64,000 bases of DNA, taken from the NCBI RefSeq assembly GCF_001422665.1, contig NZ_LMLU01000001.1, positions 29,282-93,281 on the forward strand, read 5' to 3'. This stretch comes from Arthrobacter sp. Leaf234 (GTDB lineage Bacteria; Actinomycetota; Actinomycetes; Actinomycetales; Micrococcaceae). This document shows, one piece after another, positions 17,185 to 26,089 of this stretch. The translations under genes and the position numbers were made by a program. Under the pieces are notes generated by a model. It was not told where the DNA came from, made no database searches, and saw only the letters and a list, made by a program, of their open reading frames with translations. The stretch's first letter is position 1, and the number at the start of each line of letters is the position of its first letter.

Positions 17185-18159
17185 CTACCCGAGCGCCAGC
17201 AGGACCTTCCCCGTGTGCTCGCCCGAGTCGAAGTAGGCGTGGGCCTGCGCCACCTCGGCGAGCGGGAAGATCCGGTCGACGAACGGCTTGACCGCACCCG
17301 AGGAGACCAGCGGCCAGACGTTCTCCTCGACGGCCGCCATGATCATCGCCTTCTCCTCCGCCGGCCGGGCCCGCAGGGTGGTCCCCGCGACACTCGCGCG
17401 CTTGCCCATGAGCATGCCGAGGTCCAGCCCGGCCGTCGAGCCACCCTGCAGCCCGATGACCACCAGCCGTCCGCCCGTGGCCAGCGCCTCGAGGTTGCGC
17501 GACAGGTACTTCGCCCCGACGACGTCGAGGATCACGTCCACGCCCCGACCGCCCGTCGCGGCGAGGACCTCCGCCACGAAGTCCTGCCTCCGGTAGTCGA
17601 TGAGGGTCCGCACCCCGAGGCCCCGGGCGACGTCGAGCTTGGCCGGCGACCCGGCGGTCACGTGGGGCACGGCCCCGAGGGCCAGGGCCACCTGGATCGC
17701 CATGACGCCGATCCCTCCGGATGCGCCGTGGATGAGGACGTGCTCGCCCCTGCGCAGGCCGGCCTGCAGCACGAGGTTCGACCAGACGGTCGCTGCGGTC
17801 TCGGGCAAGCCGGCGGCGTGGGTGAGGTCCACCCCCTTCGGCGCGCGCACCACCTGACCGGCGGGCACCGCCACCCGTTCGGCGTAGCCCCCACCCGAGA
17901 GGAGCGCGACGACGGCCTCCCCTCGCGCGAGATCCGAGGTCCCCGGCTCGGCGATCCGCCCGGACACCTCGAGGCCGGGCACGGTGGACGCGCCGGGAGG
18001 TGGCGGGTACAGCCCGCGCCGCTGCTGGACGTCGGCCCGGTTGAGCCCGGCGGCGACGACGTCGATCAGGACCTCGCCATCGCCCGCCACGGGGTCCTGG
18101 ACCTCCTGCACGGACAGCACCTCCGGCCCTCCGGCACCCTCGATCACCACTGCGCGCAT
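17185..18159 (-). CDS. NAD(P)H-quinone oxidoreductase (zinc-free MDR family)
   Basis: A 324-aa medium-chain dehydrogenase/reductase that reduces quinones or enones with NADPH. Seen: a GroES-like N-terminal half with GLNRADVQQRRGLYPPPPG, the Rossmann motif LIHGASGGIGVMAIQVALALG near 144, and the C-terminal KPFVDRIFPLAEVAQAHAYFDSGEHTGKVLL typical of PIG3/QOR proteins. The zinc-binding cysteines of alcohol dehydrogenases are absent. The start ATG at 18159 gives MRAVVIEGAGGPEVL, the family's usual N-terminus. Confidence 0.93.
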   Translation of the reverse strand: MRAVVIEGAGGPEVLSVQEVQDPVAGDGEVLIDVVAAGLNRADVQQRRGLYPPPPGASTVPGLEVSGRIAEPGTSDLARGEAVVALLSGGGYAERVAVPAGQVVRAPKGVDLTHAAGLPETAATVWSNLVLQAGLRRGEHVLIHGASGGIGVMAIQVALALGAVPHVTAGSPAKLDVARGLGVRTLIDYRRQDFVAEVLAATGGRGVDVILDVVGAKYLSRNLEALATGGRLVVIGLQGGSTAGLDLGMLMGKRASVAGTTLRARPAEEKAMIMAAVEENVWPLVSSGAVKPFVDRIFPLAEVAQAHAYFDSGEHTGKVLLALG

Positions 18160-18222
18160 GCCCGGCTCTCCCGTCCCTCGATGGTTGGGCGTCCCACGCC
18201 CTTTCGTGAAACACTATCGGCG

Positions 18223-18310
18223 GGAAGGTTGTCCGAGCGGCCGAAGGAGCTGGTCTTGAAAACCAGTGGGCGGTCACCCCGTCTCAAGGGTTCGAATCCC
18301 TTACCTTCCG
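18223..18310 (+). tRNA. tRNA-Ser(TGA)
   Basis: Class II cloverleaf: acceptor GGAAGGT pairs with ACCTTCC, the anticodon loop is CTTGAAA (anticodon TGA, codon TCA), with a long variable arm and discriminator G. CCA is not encoded. Confidence 0.97.
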
Positions 18311-18315
18311 CTCCC

Positions 18316-18346
18316 GAGGAGGCTCCGCAGTGCGGGGCCTCCTCTT
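18316..18346 (+). terminator. Terminator after tRNA-Ser(TGA)
   Basis: GAGGAGGC (18316-18323) pairs with GCCTCCTC (18337-18344), followed by TT. Confidence 0.7.
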
Positions 18347-18474
18347 CTCGTGGTCGACGTGCCGGATCCACGTCCGTTGGTCCGCCCGGATCGTGGTGCG
18401 GTCCGTCGCCGTCCGGTACTGTCCCGAGGAGCAACAGCCGTGCCGCGGTGGACGCGGCTGACGACGGGGTCTCG

Positions 18475-19005
18475 ATGCGTACTGGGAACATCAGTGGAAC
18501 GGACGAGCGCCGGAGCGCCGGGTCGGTCAGGCGCCGTGCGGTGGCCGCCTCGCTCCTGGCCCTGATGGCGTCCTCGGGGTGCAGCCTCCTGCCGACCCCG
18601 GAGCCGGACCGGGACGCCCAGGGCACGGTCACCGCCGAGGCGGGGACGGACGCGCTCCCGATCGCCGTGGGCGACTGCATCGACGACCCGGGCATGACCG
18701 ACGTCTCCGACATCACCGTCCTGCCGTGCGCGGAGCCGCACACGTTCGAAGCCTTCGCGACGACCACCATGCCCGACGGCGACTACCCCGGCGAGGCCGC
18801 CGCGAACACCGCGGCGGGCGAGTTCTGCGCCGGCGAGTTCACGGGGTTCGTGGGTGTGGAGCACGACGCCTCCGTGCTCGAGCTGCTCGTCTTCTACCCG
18901 GTGGAGGAACGCTGGGATACCGAGGCGGACCGCCGGATCCTCTGCTTCGTCGCCGAAGCCGGCGAGACCCCTGTGACCGGTTCGCTAGAGAACGCCGGCC
19001 GATAG
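18475..19005 (+). CDS. Lipoprotein with septum-formation-like domain
   Basis: A 176-aa exported protein. Seen: RRRAVAASLLALMASSGC is a signal peptide with lipobox ASSGC (Cys about 36). The remainder has conserved-looking cysteines in VGDCIDD, VLPCAEPHTFEAF, GEFCAGEF and RILCFVAE. The pattern DC-D...PC..PH..E matches the actinobacterial septum-formation domain family. The exact role is unknown. The ATG at 18475 was chosen because the signal peptide follows at once. It ends before a hairpin terminator. Confidence 0.8.
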   Translation: MRTGNISGTDERRSAGSVRRRAVAASLLALMASSGCSLLPTPEPDRDAQGTVTAEAGTDALPIAVGDCIDDPGMTDVSDITVLPCAEPHTFEAFATTTMPDGDYPGEAAANTAAGEFCAGEFTGFVGVEHDASVLELLVFYPVEERWDTEADRRILCFVAEAGETPVTGSLENAGR

Positions 19006-19033
19006 GCCCCTTTCGTCCACGGATCACCGCCAT

Positions 19034-19066
19034 TGGCACCCGTTCTTCCGGTGCCACTGGCTTTTT
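19034..19066 (+). terminator. Terminator after the lipoprotein gene
   Basis: TGGCACC (19034-19040) pairs with GGTGCCA (19050-19056), with a five-T run at 19062-19066. Confidence 0.75.
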
Positions 19067-19224
19067 GGTAACCCATTGTTAACGATGTTCTGGTTGGCTA
19101 CTCCCGGGGATAGGAATGTCACCTGCGTCACATATGGTGCACATGCCAACGCGCCCACCCCTCCAGCGGGTCGGCGGGCTTCACTCGCGGCCGTCACGGC
19201 CATCGTCAAGGAGAGTACGAACGA

Positions 19225-22200
19225 ATGGGTAATTCGTCATGGAAGGGAGCGCTCGGTGCGGCGCTGTCGGTAGGGCTCATGGCCTCGCCGATGATCGCAC
19301 TGCCGGCGAGCGCGGTGGAGACACCGCCGGCCACCGCGTCCGTCACAGGAGACGGCGTCATCATCAACGAGGCCTATGTCTCGGGTGGGTCCGCCGGGAC
19401 GCCGTTCACCAACAAGTTCGTGGAGCTCTACAACCCGACCGACGCGCCGGTGAGCCTCGACGGCTGGTCGCTGCAGTACCGCGGAGCGACGTCCACCGCC
19501 GCCCCTACGGCCACCGCACTCCGGGGCACCATCCCGGCGAAGGGCTACTTCCTGGTCCAGGGAGGCAGCAACGGCACGGCCGGAGCAGCACTCCCGACTC
19601 CCGACCTCACCGCGCCCGGCCTCAACGTCGGAGCGCCCGGTGGCGTGATCGTCCTGTCGAACCAGGCCGCCACCGTCGGCGACCTGCCGTCCGGCAGCAT
19701 CGTCGGAACGCCCGGCGTCGTCGACGCGCTCGGCTACGGCAGCGCGAACGCCTTCGAGGGTTCGGTCGCCACCACGCCCGGTTCCGGCAGCACCAGGTCC
19801 ACCGCCCGCACCGCGTTCTCCGACACGGATGTCAACGGCGCCGACTTCAGCCTCCAGGAGGCCACGCCCACCAGCAGCGCCGCCACCCCGGGCGGCCCGA
19901 CCCCCACGCCGACACCCACGCCGACGCCGACCCCGACGCCGGGCGTCGTCACGCCCATCCGCGACATCCAGGGAACGGGCAGCGCGACGCCGCTCTCCGG
20001 CCAGACCGTCACCACACGCGGCAAGGTCACCGCGGCGTACCCCACGGGCGGATTCGCCGGGTTCTACCTCCAGACCGCGGGAAGCTCGGCGACAGCCGAC
20101 CAGACCGCCTCGGACGCCGTCTTCGTCTACTCCCCCGCGACGGTCGCCTCCGTCGCCGTGGGTGACTACGTGGAGGTCACCGGGACCGCCGGTGAATTCG
20201 CGGGCCTGACGCAGATCACCGTCGCGGCCGGCGGCACCACCGAGCTCACCGAAGCGGCCGAGGAGCCCAAGGCCTCCGCCATCGCACTGCCTGCCACCGA
20301 GACTGCGCGTGAGGCAGTCGAGGGCATGCTCCTCCAGCCCGCCGACACCTTCACCGTCGCCGACAACTACACGCTCAACCAGTACGGCGAGGTCACCCTC
20401 GCCGCCGGTACGGAGCGCCTCCTCCAGCCGACCGATGTCGCCCGCCCCGGTACGCCCGAGAACACGGCGGTCATCGCCGACAACGCGGCGCGCGGCATCC
20501 GGCTCGACGACGGCGCGTCGACGAACTTCTTCGCGCAGGCGAACCGCGGCAAGGTGCTCCCGTACCTCACCACCGCGCAGTCCGTCCGCGTGGGCTCCAC
20601 CGCGCAGTTCACCTCGCCGGTGGTCCTCGACTACCGCAACAGTGCCTGGAAGTTCCAGCCTCTCGCCGAGCTCGACGGCGCCAACCCCGGTGGCGTCCAG
20701 CCCGTGCAGTTCACGGGCGAGCGCCCGGCGGCACCGGCCGAGGTCGGTGGAGACGTGAAAATCGCGTCCTTCAACGTCCTCAACTACTTCCCGACCACCG
20801 GTGACGACCTCGCCGGCTGCACCTTCTTCACCGACCGCGCCGGCAACCCGATCACCATCAACGGTGGCTGCGACGCCCGTGGCGCGGCGGACAAGGAGAA
20901 CTTCGAGCGCCAGGAGGCGAAGATCGTCGCGGCGATCACCGCCCTCGACGCCGACGTCGTGACCCTCATGGAGATCGAGAACTCCGCCAAGTTCGGCAAG
21001 GACCGCGACGCCGCGCTGGCCACCCTCGTGGAGGCACTGAACGAGAAGGCGCCGGGCACGTGGGACTACGTCCGCTCCCCTGCGGCCGTCCCGGCCCTCG
21101 CGGACGAGGACGTCATCCGCACCGCCCTCATCTACAAGAAGGCCGTCGCGGAGCCGGTCGGCGAATCCGTCATCCTCGACGACGACGTCGCGTTCTCGAA
21201 TGCGCGGAAGCCGCTCGCCCAGGCCTTCAAGCCTGTCGGCGGCTCCGGCGCCGAGACGTTCGTCGCGATCGTCAACCACTTCAAGTCGAAGGGCTCCGGA
21301 CCCAGTTCGGGCGCGGACGCCGACAGCGGCGACGGCCAGGGCGCCTGGAACGCGGCTCGCGTCGCCCAGGCACGCGCCCTCGTGGCCTTCGCGGACTCGG
21401 TGAAGGCCACGGCGAAGACCGACCGCGTGTTCCTCACGGGCGACTTCAACTCGTACACGCAGGAGGACCCCATGCAGGTCCTCTACGAGGCGGGCTACGT
21501 CAACCAGGGCGAGAAGGACGGGAACTACTCCTACGTCTTCTCCGGCCTGAGCGGCTCCCTCGACCACATCTTGGCCTCTCCCGCGGTCGATGCCACGGTC
21601 TCCGGCGTGGACACCTGGAACATCAACTCGGTGGAGTCCGTCGCGCTGGAGTACAGCCGGTTCAACAACAACGTCACCGACTACTACGTGGCGGATCCGT
21701 ACCGCGCCAGCGACCACGATCCCGTGATCGTCGGATTCGACCTCGCCGCCGCGGACACGACCACGGACGTCAACCTCCTCAACATCAACGACTTCCACGG
21801 CCGCATCGATGCCAACACCGTGCGGTTCGCGGGCACTGTCGAGAAGCTCCGCGCCGAGTTCGGCGAGGACGGCACCGCGTTCCTGTCCGCAGGTGACAAC
21901 ATCGGCGCTTCCCTCTTCGCCTCGTCCCTGCAGGACGACGAGCCCACCCTCGACGTCCTGAACGCCCTGGGCCTGGAGGCCTCGGCCGTGGGCAACCACG
22001 AGTTCGACAAGGGCTTCGACGACCTCACCGGTCGCGTCAGCGACTCTGCGGGCTTCCCCTACCTCGGCGCGAACGTCTACACCAAGGGCACCACCGATCC
22101 CGCGCTCGACGAATACACGATCATCGACGTCGACGGCATCGATGTCGCCGTGATCGGCGTCGTCACCGAGGAGACGGCGACGCTGGTCAGCCCGGGCGGC

Positions 22201-23742
22201 ATCGAGAACGTCGACTTCGGCGATCCCGTGGCGGCCGTGAACCGCGTCGCTGCGCAGATCGAGGAGCAGGATCTCGCGGACGTCATCGTCGCCGAGTACC
22301 ACGAGGGCGCCGGTGACGGTGTCGTCGAGGGTGCGACCATCGAGGAGGAGATCGCCGCGGGAGGCACCTTCGCCCGCATCGTGAACGAGACCACGCCCCT
22401 CGTGGACGCGATCTTCACCGGCCACACCCACAAGCAGTACGCGTGGGACGCTCCGGTCCCCGGTGCAACCGGGACCACCCGCCCCATCCTGCAGACCGGT
22501 TCCTACGGCGAATTCATCGGCCAGATCACCCTGACGGTGGACACCGCCACGGGAGACGTGCAGTCCTACACCGCCCGGAACGTCGCGCGCACCACGGACA
22601 CCGACGCCACCCTCGTCAGTACCTTCCCGAGGGTCGCCGAGGTCAAGACCATCGTCGACGCGGCGCTCGCGCAGGCGGCGATCATCGGCAACCAGCCGGT
22701 CGGCTCGGTCACCCAGGACATCACGACGGCGTTCACGGGCACGACGCGTGACGATCGCGCCTCCGAGTCCACGCTGGGCAACCTGGTGGCCGACTCGCTC
22801 CGAGCGAGCCTCTCACCCGCCGAACGCGGCGGAGCGCAGATCGGCGTCGTCAACCCCGGCGGACTCCGCAATGAGCTCTACTTCGCACCGGACGGGGTCG
22901 TGACCTTCGCAGAGGCCAATGCGGTCCTGCCCTTCGTCAACGACCTCTGGACCACCACGCTCACGGGCGCGGAGTTCAAGGCCGTCCTCGAGCAGCAGTG
23001 GCAGCCGGAAGGTAGTTCACGCTCCTTCCTGGCGCTCGGCCTCTCGGACAACGTGAGCGTGACCTACGATCCGGCCCTTGCACGCGGCTCGCGGATCACC
23101 TCGGTCCTCGTCGACGGACAGCCGCTCGACCCGGCGAAGGACTACCGCATCGGTACCTTCAGCTTCCTCGCACAGGGCGGCGACAACTTCACCGCCTTCC
23201 GCGAGGGAGCCGACACGCGTGAGTCGGGCCTGGTGGACCGCGATGCCTGGATCGACTACATCCGTGCCAACAGTCCGCTGTCGCCGTCGTTCGATCGCCG
23301 CAGCGTCCAGGTCCAGGGAGCTCCGACCACGGTGAAGGCCGGCGCAGCCGTCTCCTTCGCCGTCTCGAAGCTGGACCTCACCTCGCTGGGCAGCCCGATC
23401 AACACCGCCCTCGCTGCGAGCTACGTTGCAGCGGACGGGACGAGCACCGAGCTCGGCACCTTCCCCGTCACCGGTGGGGGCGCCACGGTCGAGCTGACCA
23501 TCCCGGCGGCGGCCGGCGGCCAGGGCCGCATCATCCTGACCGCAGCACCGAGCGGAACGACCGTCACCCTGCCGGTGACGGTGGAAGCTGTCGCCGAGCC
23601 CGAGGTCCCCGTCAAGCCGGGCAAGCCCGAGAAGCCCGTCAAGCCGGAGAAGCCGGTCAAGCCCGGTAAGCCCGAGAAGCCGGAAAAGCCCGTCAAGCCG
23701 GGCAAGCCGATCAAGCCCGAGAAGCCGGGCAAGCCTGCCTGA
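19225..23742 (+). CDS. Secreted ExeM/NucH-type endonuclease fused to 5'-nucleotidase
   Basis: A 1505-aa extracellular enzyme for taking apart nucleic acids and releasing phosphate and nucleosides. Domains in order: a Sec signal peptide (about 1-30, cleavage after ALPASA); a lamin-tail domain (about 42-195); a Pro-Thr linker of seven PT pairs (about 222-238); an OB-fold domain (about 245-490); an endonuclease/exonuclease/phosphatase domain from VKIASFNVLNYF (about 511-835); a metallophosphatase domain from NINDFHGRID (about 852) with GDNIGAS, GNHEFDKGF and GHTHKQYA; a 5'-nucleotidase C-terminal domain (about 1150-1360); and a KPxKP-rich tail (about 1460-1505). The tail has no LPxTG, so the basic tail may bind the wall by charge. 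A Shine-Dalgarno AAGGAGA precedes the ATG. Confidence 0.93.
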   Translation: MGNSSWKGALGAALSVGLMASPMIALPASAVETPPATASVTGDGVIINEAYVSGGSAGTPFTNKFVELYNPTDAPVSLDGWSLQYRGATSTAAPTATALRGTIPAKGYFLVQGGSNGTAGAALPTPDLTAPGLNVGAPGGVIVLSNQAATVGDLPSGSIVGTPGVVDALGYGSANAFEGSVATTPGSGSTRSTARTAFSDTDVNGADFSLQEATPTSSAATPGGPTPTPTPTPTPTPTPGVVTPIRDIQGTGSATPLSGQTVTTRGKVTAAYPTGGFAGFYLQTAGSSATADQTASDAVFVYSPATVASVAVGDYVEVTGTAGEFAGLTQITVAAGGTTELTEAAEEPKASAIALPATETAREAVEGMLLQPADTFTVADNYTLNQYGEVTLAAGTERLLQPTDVARPGTPENTAVIADNAARGIRLDDGASTNFFAQANRGKVLPYLTTAQSVRVGSTAQFTSPVVLDYRNSAWKFQPLAELDGANPGGVQPVQFTGERPAAPAEVGGDVKIASFNVLNYFPTTGDDLAGCTFFTDRAGNPITINGGCDARGAADKENFERQEAKIVAAITALDADVVTLMEIENSAKFGKDRDAALATLVEALNEKAPGTWDYVRSPAAVPALADEDVIRTALIYKKAVAEPVGESVILDDDVAFSNARKPLAQAFKPVGGSGAETFVAIVNHFKSKGSGPSSGADADSGDGQGAWNAARVAQARALVAFADSVKATAKTDRVFLTGDFNSYTQEDPMQVLYEAGYVNQGEKDGNYSYVFSGLSGSLDHILASPAVDATVSGVDTWNINSVESVALEYSRFNNNVTDYYVADPYRASDHDPVIVGFDLAAADTTTDVNLLNINDFHGRIDANTVRFAGTVEKLRAEFGEDGTAFLSAGDNIGASLFASSLQDDEPTLDVLNALGLEASAVGNHEFDKGFDDLTGRVSDSAGFPYLGANVYTKGTTDPALDEYTIIDVDGIDVAVIGVVTEETATLVSPGGIENVDFGDPVAAVNRVAAQIEEQDLADVIVAEYHEGAGDGVVEGATIEEEIAAGGTFARIVNETTPLVDAIFTGHTHKQYAWDAPVPGATGTTRPILQTGSYGEFIGQITLTVDTATGDVQSYTARNVARTTDTDATLVSTFPRVAEVKTIVDAALAQAAIIGNQPVGSVTQDITTAFTGTTRDDRASESTLGNLVADSLRASLSPAERGGAQIGVVNPGGLRNELYFAPDGVVTFAEANAVLPFVNDLWTTTLTGAEFKAVLEQQWQPEGSSRSFLALGLSDNVSVTYDPALARGSRITSVLVDGQPLDPAKDYRIGTFSFLAQGGDNFTAFREGADTRESGLVDRDAWIDYIRANSPLSPSFDRRSVQVQGAPTTVKAGAAVSFAVSKLDLTSLGSPINTALAASYVAADGTSTELGTFPVTGGGATVELTIPAAAGGQGRIILTAAPSGTTVTLPVTVEAVAEPEVPVKPGKPEKPVKPEKPVKPGKPEKPEKPVKPGKPIKPEKPGKPA

Positions 23743-23777
23743 CACGCTCCACCACGACTCCGGTCGTCCTGAAGGAC

Positions 23778-23814
23778 GAGAGGGACCTCCACCGCCACGG
23801 TGGGGGTCCCTCTC
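23778..23814 (+). terminator. Terminator after the nuclease/nucleotidase gene
   Basis: GAGAGGGACC pairs with GGTCCCTCTC around a second internal stem CCACC/GGTGG. It separates this gene from the convergent flavoprotein gene. Confidence 0.8.
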
Positions 23815-23884
23815 CTGTGTCACGGGAAGCACTGAACCAGGGTCCGGCCCGTCGCAGCTCCGCTGACCAGGCGCTGCGCTCAGC

Positions 23885-25999
23885 TCAGGAGGAGGTGGAT
23901 GCCGTACTCGAGGTATGGACTGCCGCGCCAGTGGCAGCAGAAGTGGCAGCAGAAGTGGCAGCGGAAGTGATGGCACCGGCGATCGCATCAGCATCCAGGA
24001 GCGTCCTGGCTCCCGCTCCGAGCGGGGCTCCGGCCTCGGCCGCGATGGCCGTGCCCCACTGGACCGATGCCAGCTGCAGCCCGATCACGAACAGGGATTC
24101 CTGCTCCCGTCCCGTGTTGTTCACGGCGCGGTACGGCGGTGCGGTGACGTCGAGTCCGGCGGAGGTCACCGGGACGCCGTCCTCCGCCATGAAGGTGCGT
24201 GGACGCACCGTCCCTTTCGCCAGCAGGTCCCGCATCAGCGGGGAGAGGCTCGTGGACACGCGGTTCGCCGGCATCATCGCCTCGACGAGGTAGCGGGCGG
24301 TGAACGCCTCCCCCCTCACCCAGGGCGAGGCCGCACGGAACAGTCCTTCGTCCGGGTCGAAGCCGAAAGCCGGGTTCGGCCCGACGAAGCGGACGATCCC
24401 CGCACGCACCAGCGCCGCAAGCTGCGCGATCCGCAGCGGCGGTGGCCCGCTCGCCAGCCCCTCCACGAGGGGCTCGAACCAGCCGCGCAACTCCGCGTTC
24501 CACGACGCACCGGAGATCCCGCCGTCGGCCACGGCCTCCTTGATCACCGACCGGCCCGCGTTCATCGCGCCGATCGCCATCTTGAGGGGATCGTCCTCGC
24601 CCCTGGCCGAGCCCGCAGCATCCTCGTCGAGATACGCCAGGACCGCCGCGGAGAATTCCTCGCCGTCGTCGAACCGACGTCCCGCGAAGGGATGCGCGAG
24701 GCTCTCGACGTCGATGCGTCGGTCCGCCGGAACGAGCGCGCCGATCGACGCCGCGGCCGCGGACTCCCACGCCGGGCCATCGAGCTTCAGCGCCGTGTCG
24801 AGCTCGCCGAGCAGCACCTCGGGCGTACCCGTCAGGCAGTGCGGTTCCACCCGGCAGAGCGTGGAGTAGTACGCCCAGAGGGTGTCGCGATGCAGCAGGG
24901 GCCAGAGGTCGTGGTCGAAGCCAGGCTGGATCCCGGATCGGCGGAAGGCCAGGACGCGTTCCACGGTGCAGAACCTCAGCCGGACGCTCCGAGGGATGTA
25001 GGACTCGAGGGACGCCTTGGCCCGGTAGGGCACACCCCGGCGGGACGCGGCCACGAGGCGTGGCTCCTTCCCGGACGGCGCGTACTCGAGCCGGCCGTCC
25101 CCGGCGCTCGAGAAACGGCCGCCCCTCCCCTCCGTCATCTGGATCATGGCGTCGAAGAAGTTGAGCCCCAGGCCCCGGATCAGGACGGTCTTGCCGGCGG
25201 GCAGCCGGTTCCACGCCACGTCGGCCGGTACGGCGGGCGGCCAGTACTGGAGACCGTGCCTGGCTGCCGCGTCCTGGAGCTTCTCCTGCTCGGGTGTCAG
25301 GGTCGCCGGGAGATGCCCGACGGCGAGCACCACGTCGTCGGCCCGGAGGACCTGGCCGTCGTCGAGCCCGATGTCCCACCCCTGCCCGGCTGCACGGTCT
25401 GCACGGTCTGCACGGTCTGCACGGTCTGCACGGTCTGCACGGTCTGCACGGTCTGCACGGTCTGCACGGTCTGCACGGTCTTCACGGTCTTCACGGTCTT
25501 CACGGTCTTCACGGTCGAGACTGACCGCCTCCTTGCGGTGATGGACGATCGAGACCCCGGAAGGGGCGAGGCGCACCACCTCGCCGAACACCCAGGCGAG
25601 GTACCGGCCGTAGAGGGCCCGGCTGGGGAAGCCACTGGAGGTGAGCGTCGTGCACTCCGTGCGATCGTCGACGGTCAGGCCACTGATCAGTCCATCCACG
25701 GCACGCCTGCGCCACGCATCGAAGGACAGTGCGACGGGTGGCGCCGCCATCCGGTCCGCGGCGTCGCCGACGGGCACCACGGTCGGGTACAGGCAGGGGG
25801 TGTTCATGAGGAACAGCCGGGACTGGTCCGTGCGCCAGATGTGGCCGGGCCCCGGATCATGGGGCTCGACGACATGGATGACGAGGTCCGGAGCAGCATC
25901 ACCGCGATGCCGGTGACCCGCGACGAGCCGCTCCACCACCGACGTACCGCGGGGCCCGCCGCCGATGACGGCTACCTGCCGCGCCTCCCTGTTGTCCAC
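23885..25999 (-). CDS. FAD/NAD(P)-binding flavoprotein with a DRA/DRE repeat insert
   Basis: A 704-aa protein of the NAD_binding_9-type flavoprotein family. Seen: the FAD Rossmann motif VAVIGGGPRGTSVVERL at residues 9-25, HVVEPHDPGPGHIWRTDQSRLFLMNTP, and the second nucleotide-binding region VLAVGHLPATLTPEQE. At about 162-203 the fold is interrupted by 4 DRE and 10 DRA triplets, a highly charged run encoded by a 9-bp tandem repeat, presumably in a surface loop. The last ~35 residues are low-complexity Ala/Ser/Thr (TSAATSAATSAATG). The GTG start at 25999 lies 6 nt after TACTCT. The substrate is unknown; relatives are sometimes found in siderophore or amine oxidation. Confidence 0.85.
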   Translation of the reverse strand: MDNREARQVAVIGGGPRGTSVVERLVAGHRHRGDAAPDLVIHVVEPHDPGPGHIWRTDQSRLFLMNTPCLYPTVVPVGDAADRMAAPPVALSFDAWRRRAVDGLISGLTVDDRTECTTLTSSGFPSRALYGRYLAWVFGEVVRLAPSGVSIVHHRKEAVSLDREDREDREDREDRADRADRADRADRADRADRADRADRADRAAGQGWDIGLDDGQVLRADDVVLAVGHLPATLTPEQEKLQDAAARHGLQYWPPAVPADVAWNRLPAGKTVLIRGLGLNFFDAMIQMTEGRGGRFSSAGDGRLEYAPSGKEPRLVAASRRGVPYRAKASLESYIPRSVRLRFCTVERVLAFRRSGIQPGFDHDLWPLLHRDTLWAYYSTLCRVEPHCLTGTPEVLLGELDTALKLDGPAWESAAAASIGALVPADRRIDVESLAHPFAGRRFDDGEEFSAAVLAYLDEDAAGSARGEDDPLKMAIGAMNAGRSVIKEAVADGGISGASWNAELRGWFEPLVEGLASGPPPLRIAQLAALVRAGIVRFVGPNPAFGFDPDEGLFRAASPWVRGEAFTARYLVEAMMPANRVSTSLSPLMRDLLAKGTVRPRTFMAEDGVPVTSAGLDVTAPPYRAVNNTGREQESLFVIGLQLASVQWGTAIAAEAGAPLGAGARTLLDADAIAGAITSAATSAATSAATGAAVHTSSTASTSS
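23931..23966. repeat. 12-bp tandem repeat at the 3' end of the flavoprotein gene
   Basis: Three near-identical copies of GTGGCAGCAGAA (the third with one change) encode the TSAA repeats of the C-terminal tail. The unit is a multiple of three, so copy-number changes keep the frame. Confidence 0.8.
25391..25516. repeat. 9-bp minisatellite, 14 copies
   Basis: Ten perfect copies of TGCACGGTC (25391-25480) followed by four perfect copies of TTCACGGTC (25481-25516), with no spacers. On the coding (minus) strand they read GACCGTGCA (Asp-Arg-Ala) and GACCGTGAA (Asp-Arg-Glu). Confidence 0.97.
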
Positions 26000-26089
26000 G
26001 CGTCAAGAGTATCCAACGCGTCCGGCCGACCCCGCCGTACCCGCCGCCCGCGACGGCACCCCCTCCGGAGGCCTGCATAGGATGGGCGC
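26000..26089. promoter_or_regulatory. Divergent leaderless-type promoters for the flavoprotein and S9 peptidase genes
   Basis: On the minus strand TACTCT (complement of 26006-26011) ends 6 nt before the GTG at 25999. On the plus strand TAGGAT (26078-26083) ends 6 nt before the ATG at 26090. Neither start has a Shine-Dalgarno sequence. Confidence 0.55.

Noticed and set aside
14368-19005. A 1545-codon open frame on the plus strand
   Set aside because: Most of it is antisense to cstA and the quinone oxidoreductase and even spans tRNA-Ser(TGA). Only the last 177 codons (from 18475) form a credible lipoprotein gene.
19067-19224. c-di-AMP (ydaO-type) riboswitch before the secreted nuclease gene
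   Set aside because: The conserved ydaO sequence blocks are not present; only a plain leader with a Shine-Dalgarno is seen.
25391-25516. CRISPR array
   Set aside because: The units are 9 bp, contiguous with no spacers, and lie inside a coding frame.
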